A DNA stretch of 64,000 bases from an uncultured Roseovarius sp. (GTDB lineage Bacteria > Pseudomonadota > Alphaproteobacteria > Rhodobacterales > Rhodobacteraceae), in contig CANMBU010000003.1 of assembly GCA_947496175.1 (NCBI GenBank), forward strand, positions 650,334 to 714,333, read 5' to 3'. The notes under the pieces were generated by a model. That model worked only from the letters and a program-made list of their open reading frames with translations. It was not told the DNA's origin and did not search any database. Shown here one piece after another: positions 10,119 through 18,904 of this stretch (positions are counted from its first letter, which is position 1; each line of letters begins with the position of its first letter). The translations under genes were made by a program, and so were the position numbers.

Positions 10119-10192
10119 TGGAGGCGAGTACCGGAATCGAACCGGTGTACACGGATTTGCAATCCGCTGCGTCACCACTCCGCCAACTCGCC
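10119..10192 (-). tRNA. tRNA-Cys(GCA)
   Basis: On the minus strand the acceptor pair GGCGAGT/ACTCGCC closes the cloverleaf. The anticodon stem GCGGA/TCCGT encloses loop TTGCAAA with anticodon GCA. GGTTCGAATCC forms the T arm. The discriminator is U and CCA is encoded, giving 74 nt. It forms the left border of the islet at 10.4-12.4 kb. Confidence 0.95.
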
Positions 10193-10460
10193 CTTCAGTG
10201 ACTGCGCTTACCTAGCATACGCAAATCCGAGTACAAGACATAATATGATTTGTATCGCTCAAGCAGCATGTACGGAAAAAAGTCTGACCAACACGGACTC
10301 CGCGATTTGCACCTAGGCTTTACCAAGGCTGAGGTCAGGCTTTATCTCACAAGATGTCATGTGCGCGAACAAAGCGATGGCTACCAAAGAACGGGGGCGA
10401 ACCGGGATCTATGTGTTGCTCACCGGAAGCTTCATCTGAAGGATTGGCTATCGCTGACTC

Positions 10461-11531
10461 TCAAATGATGTCGCCCAGATTGTCCAGTGAGGCTAAGTAT
10501 AACTCACGTCGCAGCGTATCAAGTCGCTCCTGACGCAACAATATATCCCGAGATGAGGTCTCCAGCGCAGCGAGCATGCCGTCCTCCAATCGCCCCCCTT
10601 TATGAACAATCGCAGTATCGTCCAATTGGTATGCCGTTGCCAATTCACTTTCGCAAACCATCACTTTCTTAAGACCGATTGCGAGAAAGACAGAACTTGT
10701 AATCATGTCAAAGTAATGCCTAGCCGCTCTCTTTTCTTCGTATTTGTCAATCAATGGCAGAACAAAGTCTGAGTTGATTATTTCCTGCAAGAACAACTCA
10801 TGGGTCACATCCGAAACGAAATGGAAGAACTTCTCTACCCCAGCCCTTTGGATTTCTTTGACAAGCGTCACTCCATCCTTCTTATCGTGTCTCCCTACAA
10901 TTTTGATCAGGAAGTTGTCCTTACCCCGTTGCTTCAATAACTGGGCGGTTCGTACTAATGCAGAATATGTTCTGCCCGTGAAACGTACGGTGCCAGGAAC
11001 GCAGAACACGCGCACTAGGTCGTCTGGCTGATACCTCAGATACTGATCTTCAGCATAGTTCAAAGGCGCAACCCATGGCAGATCAAACGCTTCTCCCATA
11101 GCGCTACTGAGCACAAGTGCCTGATGGCCGTTGTGTACAAAATCTCGGTACCTCGTTTGCACCAGGCCGTGTTTAGGTGTGTGTAGTACTGCCAATACAT
11201 CCTTGAGCTTGCGCGAAAGCGAACTGGTGACTGGTAACTCTGTTCGAAAAGTATTGAGCAATACCAAGTCATATTCACGGAGCGAGTCCAGCGACTGAAA
11301 CCGATGCAAATACCTTTCTTTAAAGTGGTTTTTATTTCGCCCCTGATACCGTGAAGCGTCAAAACTGATCACGTCGTACTCCAAGGACGGTTGAAGTACT
11401 GAGACATTCCGAAAACTTTGTGAGGGGCTATAGACCGTGACCTTATAGCCCAAATCCTTGAGATAACTGATGTGCGACGGGATTACATGATCATGAGCTG
11501 AAAACAGATCAAGAATTGCGCACGTCTTCAT
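10461..11531 (-). CDS. Glycosyltransferase-like protein (GT-B type, tentative)
   Basis: 356 aa of uncertain function. The N-terminus (CAILDLFSAHDHVIPSHISYLKDLGYKV) looks like the donor-independent half of a GT-B glycosyltransferase, and the middle (VRFTGRTYSALVRTAQLLKQRGKDNFLIKIVGRHD) resembles the start of the nucleotide-sugar half, but the usual ExxxxxGxxxxE motif is not evident. It overlaps the upstream epimerase gene by four bases, so both are one unit. Codon and base use is AT-richer than the neighbours, suggesting transfer. A role in surface polysaccharide is inferred from the partner. Confidence 0.55.
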   Translation of the reverse strand: MKTCAILDLFSAHDHVIPSHISYLKDLGYKVTVYSPSQSFRNVSVLQPSLEYDVISFDASRYQGRNKNHFKERYLHRFQSLDSLREYDLVLLNTFRTELPVTSSLSRKLKDVLAVLHTPKHGLVQTRYRDFVHNGHQALVLSSAMGEAFDLPWVAPLNYAEDQYLRYQPDDLVRVFCVPGTVRFTGRTYSALVRTAQLLKQRGKDNFLIKIVGRHDKKDGVTLVKEIQRAGVEKFFHFVSDVTHELFLQEIINSDFVLPLIDKYEEKRAARHYFDMITSSVFLAIGLKKVMVCESELATAYQLDDTAIVHKGGRLEDGMLAALETSSRDILLRQERLDTLRRELYLASLDNLGDII

Positions 11532-12373
11532 GCGGTCGCCATTTCATCAATCAAATCATCGATCTCGCATTGTACTGATACGCCCAATTCTTTGAGAAGT
11601 TTGTTATCCGCAACAAGTGCCTCTGCCGGACCTGCCGGGAATTCAAACTTTAGATCATCTCTTCTTAAGCGTTTTGCAACCTTGAGAACCAGATCGCTCA
11701 GTTTGTGAGCCTGCCCCGTGCCAATATTTATGGAGCCTTCGTATCTTTTCTCACTCAAAGCAACAATCGTTTCGCAAATTTGAGATACGCGTAGAAAATC
11801 TCGGTAACCCTGCACGCCGGGGACTCTAAGTGTCGCTCCGTTTTCAGCCTCTCGAATTTTTTTAAACATGGCTGGCAAAAAATAAAAATCAGGCTGCCGT
11901 TGGCCAGAGAAGCTAAAAATGCGTCCGATGCAAACGGAGATGTTAAAGTCGCGTGCGTATGCTTCACACCATTGCTCACCTTGCAGTTTCGTTAACCCAT
12001 ACAAGGTGAATGGATCGCGCGCCGCGCTTTCGTCAATTGGACCGGGAGACGGCGCGTAGACATGCGAAGTAGACGCGTAGAACAACCAAGGCGTCCGTTG
12101 TTCCAAACTCTTCATACGCCGAAGTGATTCAAGGATGTTTATAGTACCGCCGACATTTATTTCGAACGCTTTTTCAGGTTCCAGGTCAACAATTTGCTTA
12201 GGTACGAGAGCGGCAAGATGAATAATTGCATCGACGTTTTTTAAACCCTGAATCCAACGTGATACGTTATCTGCGTCGCGAACATCGCCAGTATAAACGT
12301 TCTCCGGTTTGCTCACCTGCGCCAATGCGGTTCCTAGCAAGCCAGTAGAGCCAGTGAGGGCGTAACTTGTCAT
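11528..12373 (-). CDS. NAD-dependent epimerase/dehydratase (extended SDR)
   Basis: 281-aa Rossmann-fold sugar-nucleotide enzyme. TGSTGLLGTALAQ is the NAD-binding GxxGxxG loop, YASTSHVY carries the catalytic Ser, and YGLTKLQGE the YxxxK pair. The substrate (UDP-, GDP- or dTDP-hexose) cannot be told. It is first in a two-gene unit with the glycosyltransferase-like gene and shares its low GC. Confidence 0.8.
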   Translation of the reverse strand: MTSYALTGSTGLLGTALAQVSKPENVYTGDVRDADNVSRWIQGLKNVDAIIHLAALVPKQIVDLEPEKAFEINVGGTINILESLRRMKSLEQRTPWLFYASTSHVYAPSPGPIDESAARDPFTLYGLTKLQGEQWCEAYARDFNISVCIGRIFSFSGQRQPDFYFLPAMFKKIREAENGATLRVPGVQGYRDFLRVSQICETIVALSEKRYEGSINIGTGQAHKLSDLVLKVAKRLRRDDLKFEFPAGPAEALVADNKLLKELGVSVQCEIDDLIDEMATA

Positions 12374-12559
12374 GTCAGCATCCCATCAAGTAGATTGTAA
12401 GTTTTACGACACAACCGAGAAAAACACAGGCACGCCCATATAGGGATACGACCGAAATATCTAGCAGCATCTCTAATTATGCCGGGCTTTTTGAAGCACC
12501 TAACGCCCAAGAAATCATGTTATCAGATCAGTAGGTTCGCATTTAGTGCTTTGTTCAAG

Positions 12560-12573
12560 CTGTCGTTCGACAG
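12560..12573. repeat. Perfect inverted repeat CTGTCG-TT-CGACAG
   Basis: Six-base arms around a two-base centre, four bases before a second palindrome. Arms this close to the centre suit a dimeric DNA-binding protein better than an RNA hairpin. Confidence 0.4.
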
Positions 12574-12577
12574 GATG

Positions 12578-12595
12578 GTGTATTCGTGAATACAC
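12578..12595. repeat. Perfect inverted repeat GTGTATTC-GT-GAATACAC
   Basis: Eight-base arms with a two-base centre, adjacent to the palindrome at 12560. Operator-like; binding protein unknown. Confidence 0.45.
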
Positions 12596-12794
12596 TTCTG
12601 GCTGGGAGTGCGTCCATTGCTCGGATTGTGGCAGTCGCACGAGTGAAAGTGAACGCGGAATTGTCGCGCCGTACGCCAGGCCAGATCAAGATCGGCCAGC
12701 CAATGAGCCGCTCGTTGGCCCATCAGAAACCACCTTTCCGCGACTATCAGCGAATCATTTAAATTAGAAAAGCCTACAAATGCGTGGATTTTGT

Positions 12795-12871
12795 TGGCGG
12801 ACCCAAGAGGATTCGAACCTCTGGCCTCTGCCTTCGGAGGGCAGCGCTCTATCCAGCTGAGCTATGGGTCC
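12795..12871 (-). tRNA. tRNA-Arg(CCG)
   Basis: On the minus strand GGACCCA/TGGGTCC forms the acceptor stem. CTGCC/GGCAG encloses loop CTCCGAA with anticodon CCG, and GAGGTTCGAATCCTC forms the T arm. Discriminator G and CCA are encoded. Its 3' end faces the islet at 10.4-12.4 kb. Confidence 0.95.
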
Positions 12872-13013
12872 GCGTGAGAGGCGGTATAGCTTTGGGCCTT
12901 GCGCATCGCAATCTCAAAATCACCTGTTGCGGGTTGACCAAAGCGCTGCACCCTGCTCAGCGCATGACATACACGCATTATGGCGCTTGGTTTCCGTGGC
13001 ACGCTTCCGCTAC

Positions 13014-13259
13014 ATGACGCGAACGTCTTGGAAGGAGTCCCAAACGCAAAGAGTGGACGCGGTCAAATGGGTCGCTACGGTCATCTAATTAATCGGATAT
13101 GGATTGACCGGGTTAAATGTCGTGCCCTGGAGTGTTTTGGCATTCGTCGTTGGGATAGTCTTGTGGTTCATCTTCGGAGTGATGTGGAAAGACCGCGCAA
13201 TTATGGTTGTCCACATTGGGGCGTTCATCGCATTGGTGGCAGGCTATATCAATTCGTGA
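13014..13259 (+). pseudogene. Small two-helix membrane protein gene interrupted by a stop
   Basis: Read in one frame from ATG 13014, the sequence gives DAVKWVATVI, then TAA at 13086-13088, then LIGYGLTGLNVVPW and two hydrophobic helices with VMWKDRAIMVVHIGAF, ending at TGA 13257. The parts before and after the stop join without a frameshift. I remember short Rhodobacteraceae proteins (labelled DUF6552, unverified) that continue KWVATxIQLxGYGLTGLN, so TAA probably replaces a Gln codon by one C-to-T change. The ORF track lists only the fragment ending at 13088. A late restart is possible but no good ribosome site is seen. Convergent with sufS. Confidence 0.7.
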
Positions 13260-13327
13260 AGCAAAACACCTCGCTGCACCTTCAGGACGGTGTCCGCTCC
13301 GACCAGACACTGGCAGCGCGTTTGCCG

Positions 13328-14548
13328 TCAGGCAAAAAGCTCATGCGCCAATTCCAGCGCCTCAACCAGCACGTCAACCTCGGCTTCGGTGTTGTAGAGC
13401 CCAAATGACGCGCGACAGGTGGCGGTGACGCCCAAATGATCCATCAACGGCCCGGCGCAGTGGTGCCCGGCGCGCACCGCCACGCCTTTTTTGTCCAGAA
13501 TGGTCGAGATGTCATGCGCGTGCGCTGCGCCATCGAGCGTAAAGGAAAAAATCGCGGCCTTGTCGGCGGTTGTGCCTTGAAGCTGCAACCAGTTTAACCC
13601 CTTGAGCTGCGCCATGGCATAGTCGCGCAGACGGTTTTCATGAGCGGCGATGTTGTCCATGCCTAGCCCCATCATGTATTCCAGCGCAACGCCCAGGCCT
13701 ATGGTTTGCACGATGCCCGGTGTGCCCGCCTCGAACTTCATCGGGGGATCGGCATAGGTGATCTCATCCTTGTGGACTTCGCGGATCATATCTCCGCCGC
13801 CCATGAAGGGGCGCATCTCAGAGAGGCGGTCCTTGTGCACGAAGATCGCGCCGGACCCCGAGGGACCATAGAGCTTGTGCCCGGTGATCGCATAAAAATC
13901 ACAACCCAAATCATCGAGGTTCACAGGCCCATGCACAGCACCTTGAGAGCCGTCGACCAGCACTGGCACGCCCTTGGCATGGGCCGCTTCGGTGATGGTT
14001 TTAATATCAACCTGCGTGCCCAAAACGTTTGAAAGCTGTGTGATCGCCACCAGTTTCGTCTTGGGGCCAATCGCGTCAATTACGGCCTGTGGATCAAGCG
14101 CGCCGGTGCTGTCCACATCCACCCATTTGAGCACCACACCTTGCCGTTCGCGCAGGAAGTGCCAGGGCACGATATTGGCGTGGTGTTCCATAACGGACAG
14201 CACGATCTCGTCGCCCGCTTGCATGCGCGGCATGGCCCAGCCATAGGCAACCATGTTGATCCCCTCGGTCGTGCCGGAGTTGAGGATGATCTGGTCCTCG
14301 TCGGCCACGCCAAGGAACCGCGCGATGATGCCGCGCACGGCTTCGTACTTCTCGGTTGCGAGATTGCTAAGGTAATGCAGCCCGCGGTGCACGTTGGCGT
14401 ATTCCTGAGCATAGGCCTGGGTGATGGCGTCAATCACGACCTGCGGTTTTTGCGCACTTGCGCCATTGTCGAGATAGACCAGAGGCTTGCCATTGACCTC
14501 CCGTGACAGGATCGGAAAGTCTTTGCGGATTTCATTTACATCATACAT
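13328..14548 (-). CDS. sufS: SufS-type (group II) cysteine desulfurase
   Basis: PLP enzyme that removes sulfur from cysteine for SufBCD. 406 aa, the usual length. ITGHKLYGPSGSG holds the PLP lysine (K225) and RAGHHCAGPLM the persulfide cysteine (C364). It is the last gene of the iscR-suf operon. No sufE, sufU or sufT follows: downstream are a pseudogene and tRNA-Arg. A short hairpin, TTTGCC-GTCA-GGCAAA, spans its stop codon. Confidence 0.96.
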   Translation of the reverse strand: MYDVNEIRKDFPILSREVNGKPLVYLDNGASAQKPQVVIDAITQAYAQEYANVHRGLHYLSNLATEKYEAVRGIIARFLGVADEDQIILNSGTTEGINMVAYGWAMPRMQAGDEIVLSVMEHHANIVPWHFLRERQGVVLKWVDVDSTGALDPQAVIDAIGPKTKLVAITQLSNVLGTQVDIKTITEAAHAKGVPVLVDGSQGAVHGPVNLDDLGCDFYAITGHKLYGPSGSGAIFVHKDRLSEMRPFMGGGDMIREVHKDEITYADPPMKFEAGTPGIVQTIGLGVALEYMMGLGMDNIAAHENRLRDYAMAQLKGLNWLQLQGTTADKAAIFSFTLDGAAHAHDISTILDKKGVAVRAGHHCAGPLMDHLGVTATCRASFGLYNTEAEVDVLVEALELAHELFA

Positions 14549-15191
14549 TTCCAGCCCCTCCGGTTATGCCGAGGAATAGTCCGCCCAGAACACCCATCGC
14601 GATGGAAGCTCCAAAAAGAACCGCAATGAACGACGCGACGAGAACACCAAACGCCTTGAGGGGGTTGTTGAACCCGTGCGCCGCGTCAAGAAAGCTTGTT
14701 ACGGCCCAAAGCGTCCAGGCCAGAAACACAAGTGAGCCCAGCGCCGCGAGAGCGGGCACAATCAGGCTGATGAGGAATAGACCAAATGACAGCAACAAGG
14801 TCATGACTTGCAACAGGGTGAAGACGCTTAGGATGTCCAGAAGGCTGCCCTGCCCGCCCAAAGCTCGCCCCACCCAACACAACACATGCACCATCAGCAC
14901 GGTGAACCCGAACAGCATCACTGTCGTAAAGAACGGGCTGTCTGTGAACAAAGAGTACAAAAGGAGGGTTTGCTGACCGTTTGGCGCTCTGGACAGTTCT
15001 TCCACGAGCGCGGGTGGCAATGGTGCTGCCAGGAATCGACCCACCATATAAAGAGAAGACAAAACGACGGTCAGCGCGAGCAACATCCACCAAACCGATG
15101 CGGGTAAGCCGAGCGCAATCACGCGTTCGGCTGCCGCGCGCGGGTTCTGTAGCGTCAGCGTAAAGAGTGGTTTCAACGTCTCGGAATTCAC
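14541..15191 (-). CDS. YIP1-like membrane protein, second copy
   Basis: About 216 aa with five or so hydrophobic segments (LGLPASVWWMLLALTVVLSS, VMLFGFTVLMVHVLCWVG and others) in the arrangement of the YIP1 family. GTG 15191 overlaps the upstream stop (GTGA), so it is preferred to the ORF-track start at 15254. It ends inside the sufS start, overlapping by eight bases. Its role in the Suf operon is unknown. The neighbouring gene looks like a distant paralogue. Confidence 0.65.
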   Translation of the reverse strand: MNSETLKPLFTLTLQNPRAAAERVIALGLPASVWWMLLALTVVLSSLYMVGRFLAAPLPPALVEELSRAPNGQQTLLLYSLFTDSPFFTTVMLFGFTVLMVHVLCWVGRALGGQGSLLDILSVFTLLQVMTLLLSFGLFLISLIVPALAALGSLVFLAWTLWAVTSFLDAAHGFNNPLKAFGVLVASFIAVLFGASIAMGVLGGLFLGITGGAGNV

Positions 15192-15673
15192 TTCGCCCTC
15201 CACCCGGCCTCGCGCATGTTTGACACCCAAAACCACAAGAACACGGCCAGCCAAATGGCCCCGACAATGGTCAGCGCCTGGCCTGGGCCGATAAAGCCTG
15301 CAACCAGCCCATGCAAGAGCTTAAGCGGGCTTGCAGCTAGAAAGGCCCAGAAGAGCGCAAGACGTGTGGCAAAGCCCGTGGCGGTCCCGCCCATGGCGCG
15401 CAGCACAAATTGGCTCACAAAGGCAATCCCGTAGAAGATCAGAGGCGCAATGAAAATCCAGGCCATGAGCGACCCACCCAAGAGCGGATTGAGCTCTTCG
15501 CCCGTCAGATGCGCCTCTCTGGACAAGGCCGGCCATTGCGCCACGAAAAACACCGCGCAGCCTGCCATCAAAATAGCAAGCGCACGGCCTTCATTTTCAC
15601 CCATAGCCAGAAGGCGCCGGAAAACCGTGCGCGGACCCCGATAGGTCGCAACAATGTCCGTTGTTACCGGCAT
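15188..15673 (-). CDS. YIP1-like membrane protein, first copy
   Basis: 161 aa with a short cytosolic N-terminus (VATYRGPRTVFRRLLAMGENEGRAL) and four hydrophobic segments. The start overlaps the sufD stop (TAATG) and the stop overlaps the next start (GTGA), so it is translationally embedded between sufD and sufS. Membrane partner or scaffold for Fe-S assembly is an inference from position only. Confidence 0.65.
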   Translation of the reverse strand: MPVTTDIVATYRGPRTVFRRLLAMGENEGRALAILMAGCAVFFVAQWPALSREAHLTGEELNPLLGGSLMAWIFIAPLIFYGIAFVSQFVLRAMGGTATGFATRLALFWAFLAASPLKLLHGLVAGFIGPGQALTIVGAIWLAVFLWFWVSNMREAGWRAK

Positions 15674-16956
15674 TAGCCGCGCCGTCGCTCCAGCCAGGCT
15701 TCCAGACGCGTGTTGATGTCGTCGCGTAAAGCTTCGCTTTCAATTTCCTCAACCGCCTCGGCAAGAAACGCTAATGTCAGAAGATCGGTGGCAATAGCAT
15801 TCGGAACCCCCCGCGCACGCAGATAAAAGAGCGCCTCTTCATCAATTGCACCCGAGGTCGAGCCATGCGAGCAGGCCACGTCATCGGCGTAGATTTCCAA
15901 CTCCGGTTTGGCGAGAAACTCGCTGTCACCATCCAGAAGCAGCGATTGGCTGATCTGGTAGCCATCGGTTTTCTGCGCGCCGGGCTGAACCAGGATTTTG
16001 CCCTGAAACACACCTGTGGCGCCGTTGCGCAGCACTTTCTTGAAGACCTGACGGCTTTCGCAATTGACCGCATCATGGGTGATGAAAACCGTGTCATCGT
16101 GATGAAAATCACCATCCCCGACACAGGCACCCGCCACATGCGCCACGGCATTGTCGCCTGTCAGTTCCACAACACATTCATTGCGGGTCAGAACACCATT
16201 GGCGGTAAGCGTGAAGGACTTGAACGTGCTTTCCTCACCCAGTCGCGCAAACATGTGCGTGACAGCCCGGCGTTCGTGGTCACGTCCCTGAGCACGGATA
16301 TGGTGAAGCGCGCCGCCATCGGCGATCTCGATCTCCATGCATTTGTTGAACCGTGCCGCCGCCGGGCCGGTTTCAAGGATCGTCGCCTCAGCGCCACTTT
16401 CCACCCGCACAACATGATGCAGGAACACGTCAGATGTCTCTGATTTATGCGTATAGATCAGGTTGATCGGCTTTGACGGTTGACCCGTGACCCGGATTGT
16501 CACGCCATCGCCGGCATAAGCGGTGTTCAGTGCAGCCAGCGGGCGCGCGACGGGTGTTTGACCGCGTGCCTCAAGGACCCCATACAGATCCTCCGCCCAG
16601 TGATCATCGGTGCAGCATACGTCTTCCAGCCGGTCGACCTGCACCCCCTCTAGTTCGAACGGGTCTGACAGCTCTGGGCTATAGACCCCATCCACGAAGA
16701 CGATTTTGAGCCGGTCCACGTTGTCGAAAAGCGGGGCTTCGTCGTCCACAAAGAGAGCCGCTTTTGGTGCATCCGGTTGCACCAGCGTGTCAGGTTTTGT
16801 GAATTTCCAGTATTCATCCCGGCCCTGCGGCAGACCCATGCTGCGCAGCCGGGCAAGAGCAGCCTGACGCGCCTCAGCGGTACAGCCCACATCAGGGACC
16901 GTCATGCTGGACAAACGCTCTTCCGTTAAGGAATGTCTGCGGTCATCAAGTGCCAT
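15673..16956 (-). CDS. sufD: Fe-S cluster assembly protein SufD
   Basis: 427-aa beta-helix scaffold subunit of SufBC2D. SufB/SufD features are visible: LHHVVRVESGAEATILETG, the stretch SRQVFKKVLRNGATGVFQGKI, and near the C-terminus DVACSHGSTSGAIDEEALFYLRARG, whose Cys-His pair belongs to the SufB-SufD interface. Start and stop both overlap neighbours as TAATG (with sufC upstream and the YIP1-like gene downstream). Confidence 0.94.
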   Translation of the reverse strand: MALDDRRHSLTEERLSSMTVPDVGCTAEARQAALARLRSMGLPQGRDEYWKFTKPDTLVQPDAPKAALFVDDEAPLFDNVDRLKIVFVDGVYSPELSDPFELEGVQVDRLEDVCCTDDHWAEDLYGVLEARGQTPVARPLAALNTAYAGDGVTIRVTGQPSKPINLIYTHKSETSDVFLHHVVRVESGAEATILETGPAAARFNKCMEIEIADGGALHHIRAQGRDHERRAVTHMFARLGEESTFKSFTLTANGVLTRNECVVELTGDNAVAHVAGACVGDGDFHHDDTVFITHDAVNCESRQVFKKVLRNGATGVFQGKILVQPGAQKTDGYQISQSLLLDGDSEFLAKPELEIYADDVACSHGSTSGAIDEEALFYLRARGVPNAIATDLLTLAFLAEAVEEIESEALRDDINTRLEAWLERRRG

Positions 16957-17711
16957 TATGCCACCTCTGCCAGAATGTCGGCATAGCCGTTGTTTTCAAC
17001 TTCAAGCGCAAGATCAGGCCCACCGGTTTTCACGATGCGCCCATCAGCCATGATATGCACGACATCGGGTTTGATGTGATCGAGCAGGCGCTGGTAGTGC
17101 GTGATGACGAGGAATCCCCGGCCCTGGTCGCGCAGCGCATTGACGCCTTGGGCGACCAGTTTCATCGCGTCGACATCAAGCCCGGAGTCAGTTTCATCCA
17201 GAATGCACATCTTGGGTTCAAGCACAGCCATCTGCAGGATTTCATTGCGCTTTTTCTCGCCACCGGAAAAACCCACATTGACGGGGCGCTTGAGCATATC
17301 CGCATCAATCTTCAGCGACTTGGCCTTTTCGCGCACCATTTTGAGGAAATCCGTGGCACTCATTTCTTCTTCGCCGCGCGCTTTTCGCTGCGCGTTGAGT
17401 GCTGTCCGCAGGAAGGTCATATTGCCCACGCCAGGAATTTCCACCGGATATTGGAATGCCAGGAAGAGGCCCGCCGCCGCGCGCTCTTCCGGTTCCATCT
17501 CCAGCACATCCTCACCTTCCAGCGTGGCGCCGCCACCTGTGACCTCATAGCCATCCTTGCCGGACAGAACGTAGCTGAGCGTGGACTTGCCAGAGCCGTT
17601 TGGCCCCATAATCGCGTGCACTTTGCCAGCTTCAACCGTCAGGTCGACACCTTTCAGGATGGACTTTTCTTCTTCCTCAAGATCGACTTTCAAGCCTTTG
17701 ATTTCCAGCAT
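16956..17711 (-). CDS. sufC: Fe-S cluster assembly ATPase SufC
   Basis: 251-aa ABC-type ATPase that drives SufBC2D. Walker A is GPNGSGKST at residues 36-44, the signature is FSGGEKKRNEI, and Walker B is CILDETDSGLDVDA. MLEIKGLK at 17711 has GAGGA seven bases upstream; the ATG two codons earlier lies almost on top of that site. The stop overlaps sufD. Three unknown genes separate it from sufB. Confidence 0.96.
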   Translation of the reverse strand: MLEIKGLKVDLEEEEKSILKGVDLTVEAGKVHAIMGPNGSGKSTLSYVLSGKDGYEVTGGGATLEGEDVLEMEPEERAAAGLFLAFQYPVEIPGVGNMTFLRTALNAQRKARGEEEMSATDFLKMVREKAKSLKIDADMLKRPVNVGFSGGEKKRNEILQMAVLEPKMCILDETDSGLDVDAMKLVAQGVNALRDQGRGFLVITHYQRLLDHIKPDVVHIMADGRIVKTGGPDLALEVENNGYADILAEVA

Positions 17712-17749
17712 GGTCATGTCCTCATTTATGTCCGTTTCAACCCGGTCCC

Positions 17750-18358
17750 TCAGGGCCGCGTCATCATTTCAATCAGATCGAGATAGTGTTCCGGTGCGAG
17801 CGTCAGGGGAGACACGTTAAATTCCGCCATACGCCCGGTCATTTCGGGTGCGCCGATATAGGCCTCCACCCGGTGGTATTGTTTGCGCCGGGCATAATCA
17901 TCGATGAACAGCGTCACAGGTTTCGTCGTGCGCAGCGCTGTGGCCATCGCACAGCCCGTGCGAAACCGCCCGTCTACCAGAACCACATCGGGTTGCTGAA
18001 ACTCTGCTGCGTCCCAGACTGCCAGCGGGTAGCGGGCATAGCTTTGGTATTTTGAGGCATCTTTTGGATAGCCCCATTCCTTTGTGGGGCCAATATCGGT
18101 CCAGATGACGTCAACTATGCTGCCTTTGGCCGGTGGGTTCTCATCAAACCACTGGCGCATCATCTCTGCCCAGTTGTGGTCACTCTCAACGGAAAACACA
18201 CGTTTGCCCGGCATCTCGGCCGCCATCACCGTAGAGCCGCCCGAGCCATATTCCAAAATTACATCCGCCCGGGCATAGGCCGCGCAGAGGACCGCCGTCT
18301 CTGCCGCTGGCAGCGTCAGTTCGGGCCGAGTGATATGGGTTTGCGCCACGTCAGCCAT
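17750..18358 (-). CDS. Class I methyltransferase-like protein in the suf operon
   Basis: 202 aa. ADVILEYGSGGSTVMAAEM resembles the SAM-binding E/DxGxGxG loop, FSVESDHNWAEMM the acidic residue after beta-2, and PDVVLVDGRFRTGCAMA the post-motif strand. The fold is thus probably Rossmann methyltransferase-like; substrate unknown, and loss of activity cannot be excluded. It lies 38 bases upstream of sufC. Confidence 0.6.
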   Translation of the reverse strand: MADVAQTHITRPELTLPAAETAVLCAAYARADVILEYGSGGSTVMAAEMPGKRVFSVESDHNWAEMMRQWFDENPPAKGSIVDVIWTDIGPTKEWGYPKDASKYQSYARYPLAVWDAAEFQQPDVVLVDGRFRTGCAMATALRTTKPVTLFIDDYARRKQYHRVEAYIGAPEMTGRMAEFNVSPLTLAPEHYLDLIEMMTRP

Positions 18359-18376
18359 GGCGCAAATTCCATTGGT

Positions 18377-18904
18377 TTATTCGATGAGAATGTATTCCCC
18401 ACGGAAGAACAGGCTGTTGGGTTCGGAGCGCAGCAAGAGCGCCTCGACCCATTCCTCGCCGTAGAACCACACAAATGTTTCCGGGAACATCCAGACGAGG
18501 TTGTGCATCGTCGTGACCGTTGCGAATACGCCAATCATGGTGGTCGTCATGACCTTGGGGTCGGTCGACTTTATCGCGACGCCAATGGCAAAGGCCACGA
18601 TACCCGCGATACCGATATCCATCATGTAGAGCATCATATCGTCCGCACCCTCGGGCGAGCCGACCAGATGGGCAACTGCAAAACGGGCCATAAAGACCGA
18701 TAGGATACCCAGAAGAAAGGCCCATACGAACGATAGCGGATAGGCCAAACGCCCCCGTAGAGTGTCCTCGGACACCACGAAGTTTCGTGTGCGCTTTTCG
18801 GTTTGCTGGACGATATTGTCGGCCCGACCCGGTGTGACGGGCTTTGGCGCCCCTCCAATCCGGGCCAGACGTGCCTGAAAGGCGTCTTGTTGCGAGTCGC
18901 TCAT
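18377..18904 (-). CDS. Membrane protein of unknown function in the suf operon
   Basis: 175 aa. A polar N-terminus of about 50 residues precedes several hydrophobic segments (YPLSFVWAFLLGILSVFMARF, LYMMDIGIAGIVAFAIGVAI, TMIGVFATVTTMHNLVWMF). No Cys is present, so it is not an Fe-S carrier. Family not recognised. Confidence 0.7.
   Translation of the reverse strand: MSDSQQDAFQARLARIGGAPKPVTPGRADNIVQQTEKRTRNFVVSEDTLRGRLAYPLSFVWAFLLGILSVFMARFAVAHLVGSPEGADDMMLYMMDIGIAGIVAFAIGVAIKSTDPKVMTTTMIGVFATVTTMHNLVWMFPETFVWFYGEEWVEALLLRSEPNSLFFRGEYILIE

Larger units (their letters stand above)
12374..12794. other. Gene-less stretch between islet and tRNA-Arg
   Basis: About 420 bases without a convincing gene. 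The 66-77 aa ORFs here have no ribosome site or recognisable sequence. It holds two adjacent inverted repeats at 12560-12595 and is otherwise unassigned. No integrase remnant or tRNA 3'-end duplicate was seen. Confidence 0.5.

Noticed and set aside
10250-10468. 72-aa plus-strand ORF after tRNA-Cys
   Set aside because: No ribosome site, family or composition support; it runs into the islet gene's 3' end.
10119-12871. Integrative element bounded by tRNA genes
   Set aside because: No integrase, excisionase or duplicated tRNA 3' end was found; only the base composition and position suggest transfer.
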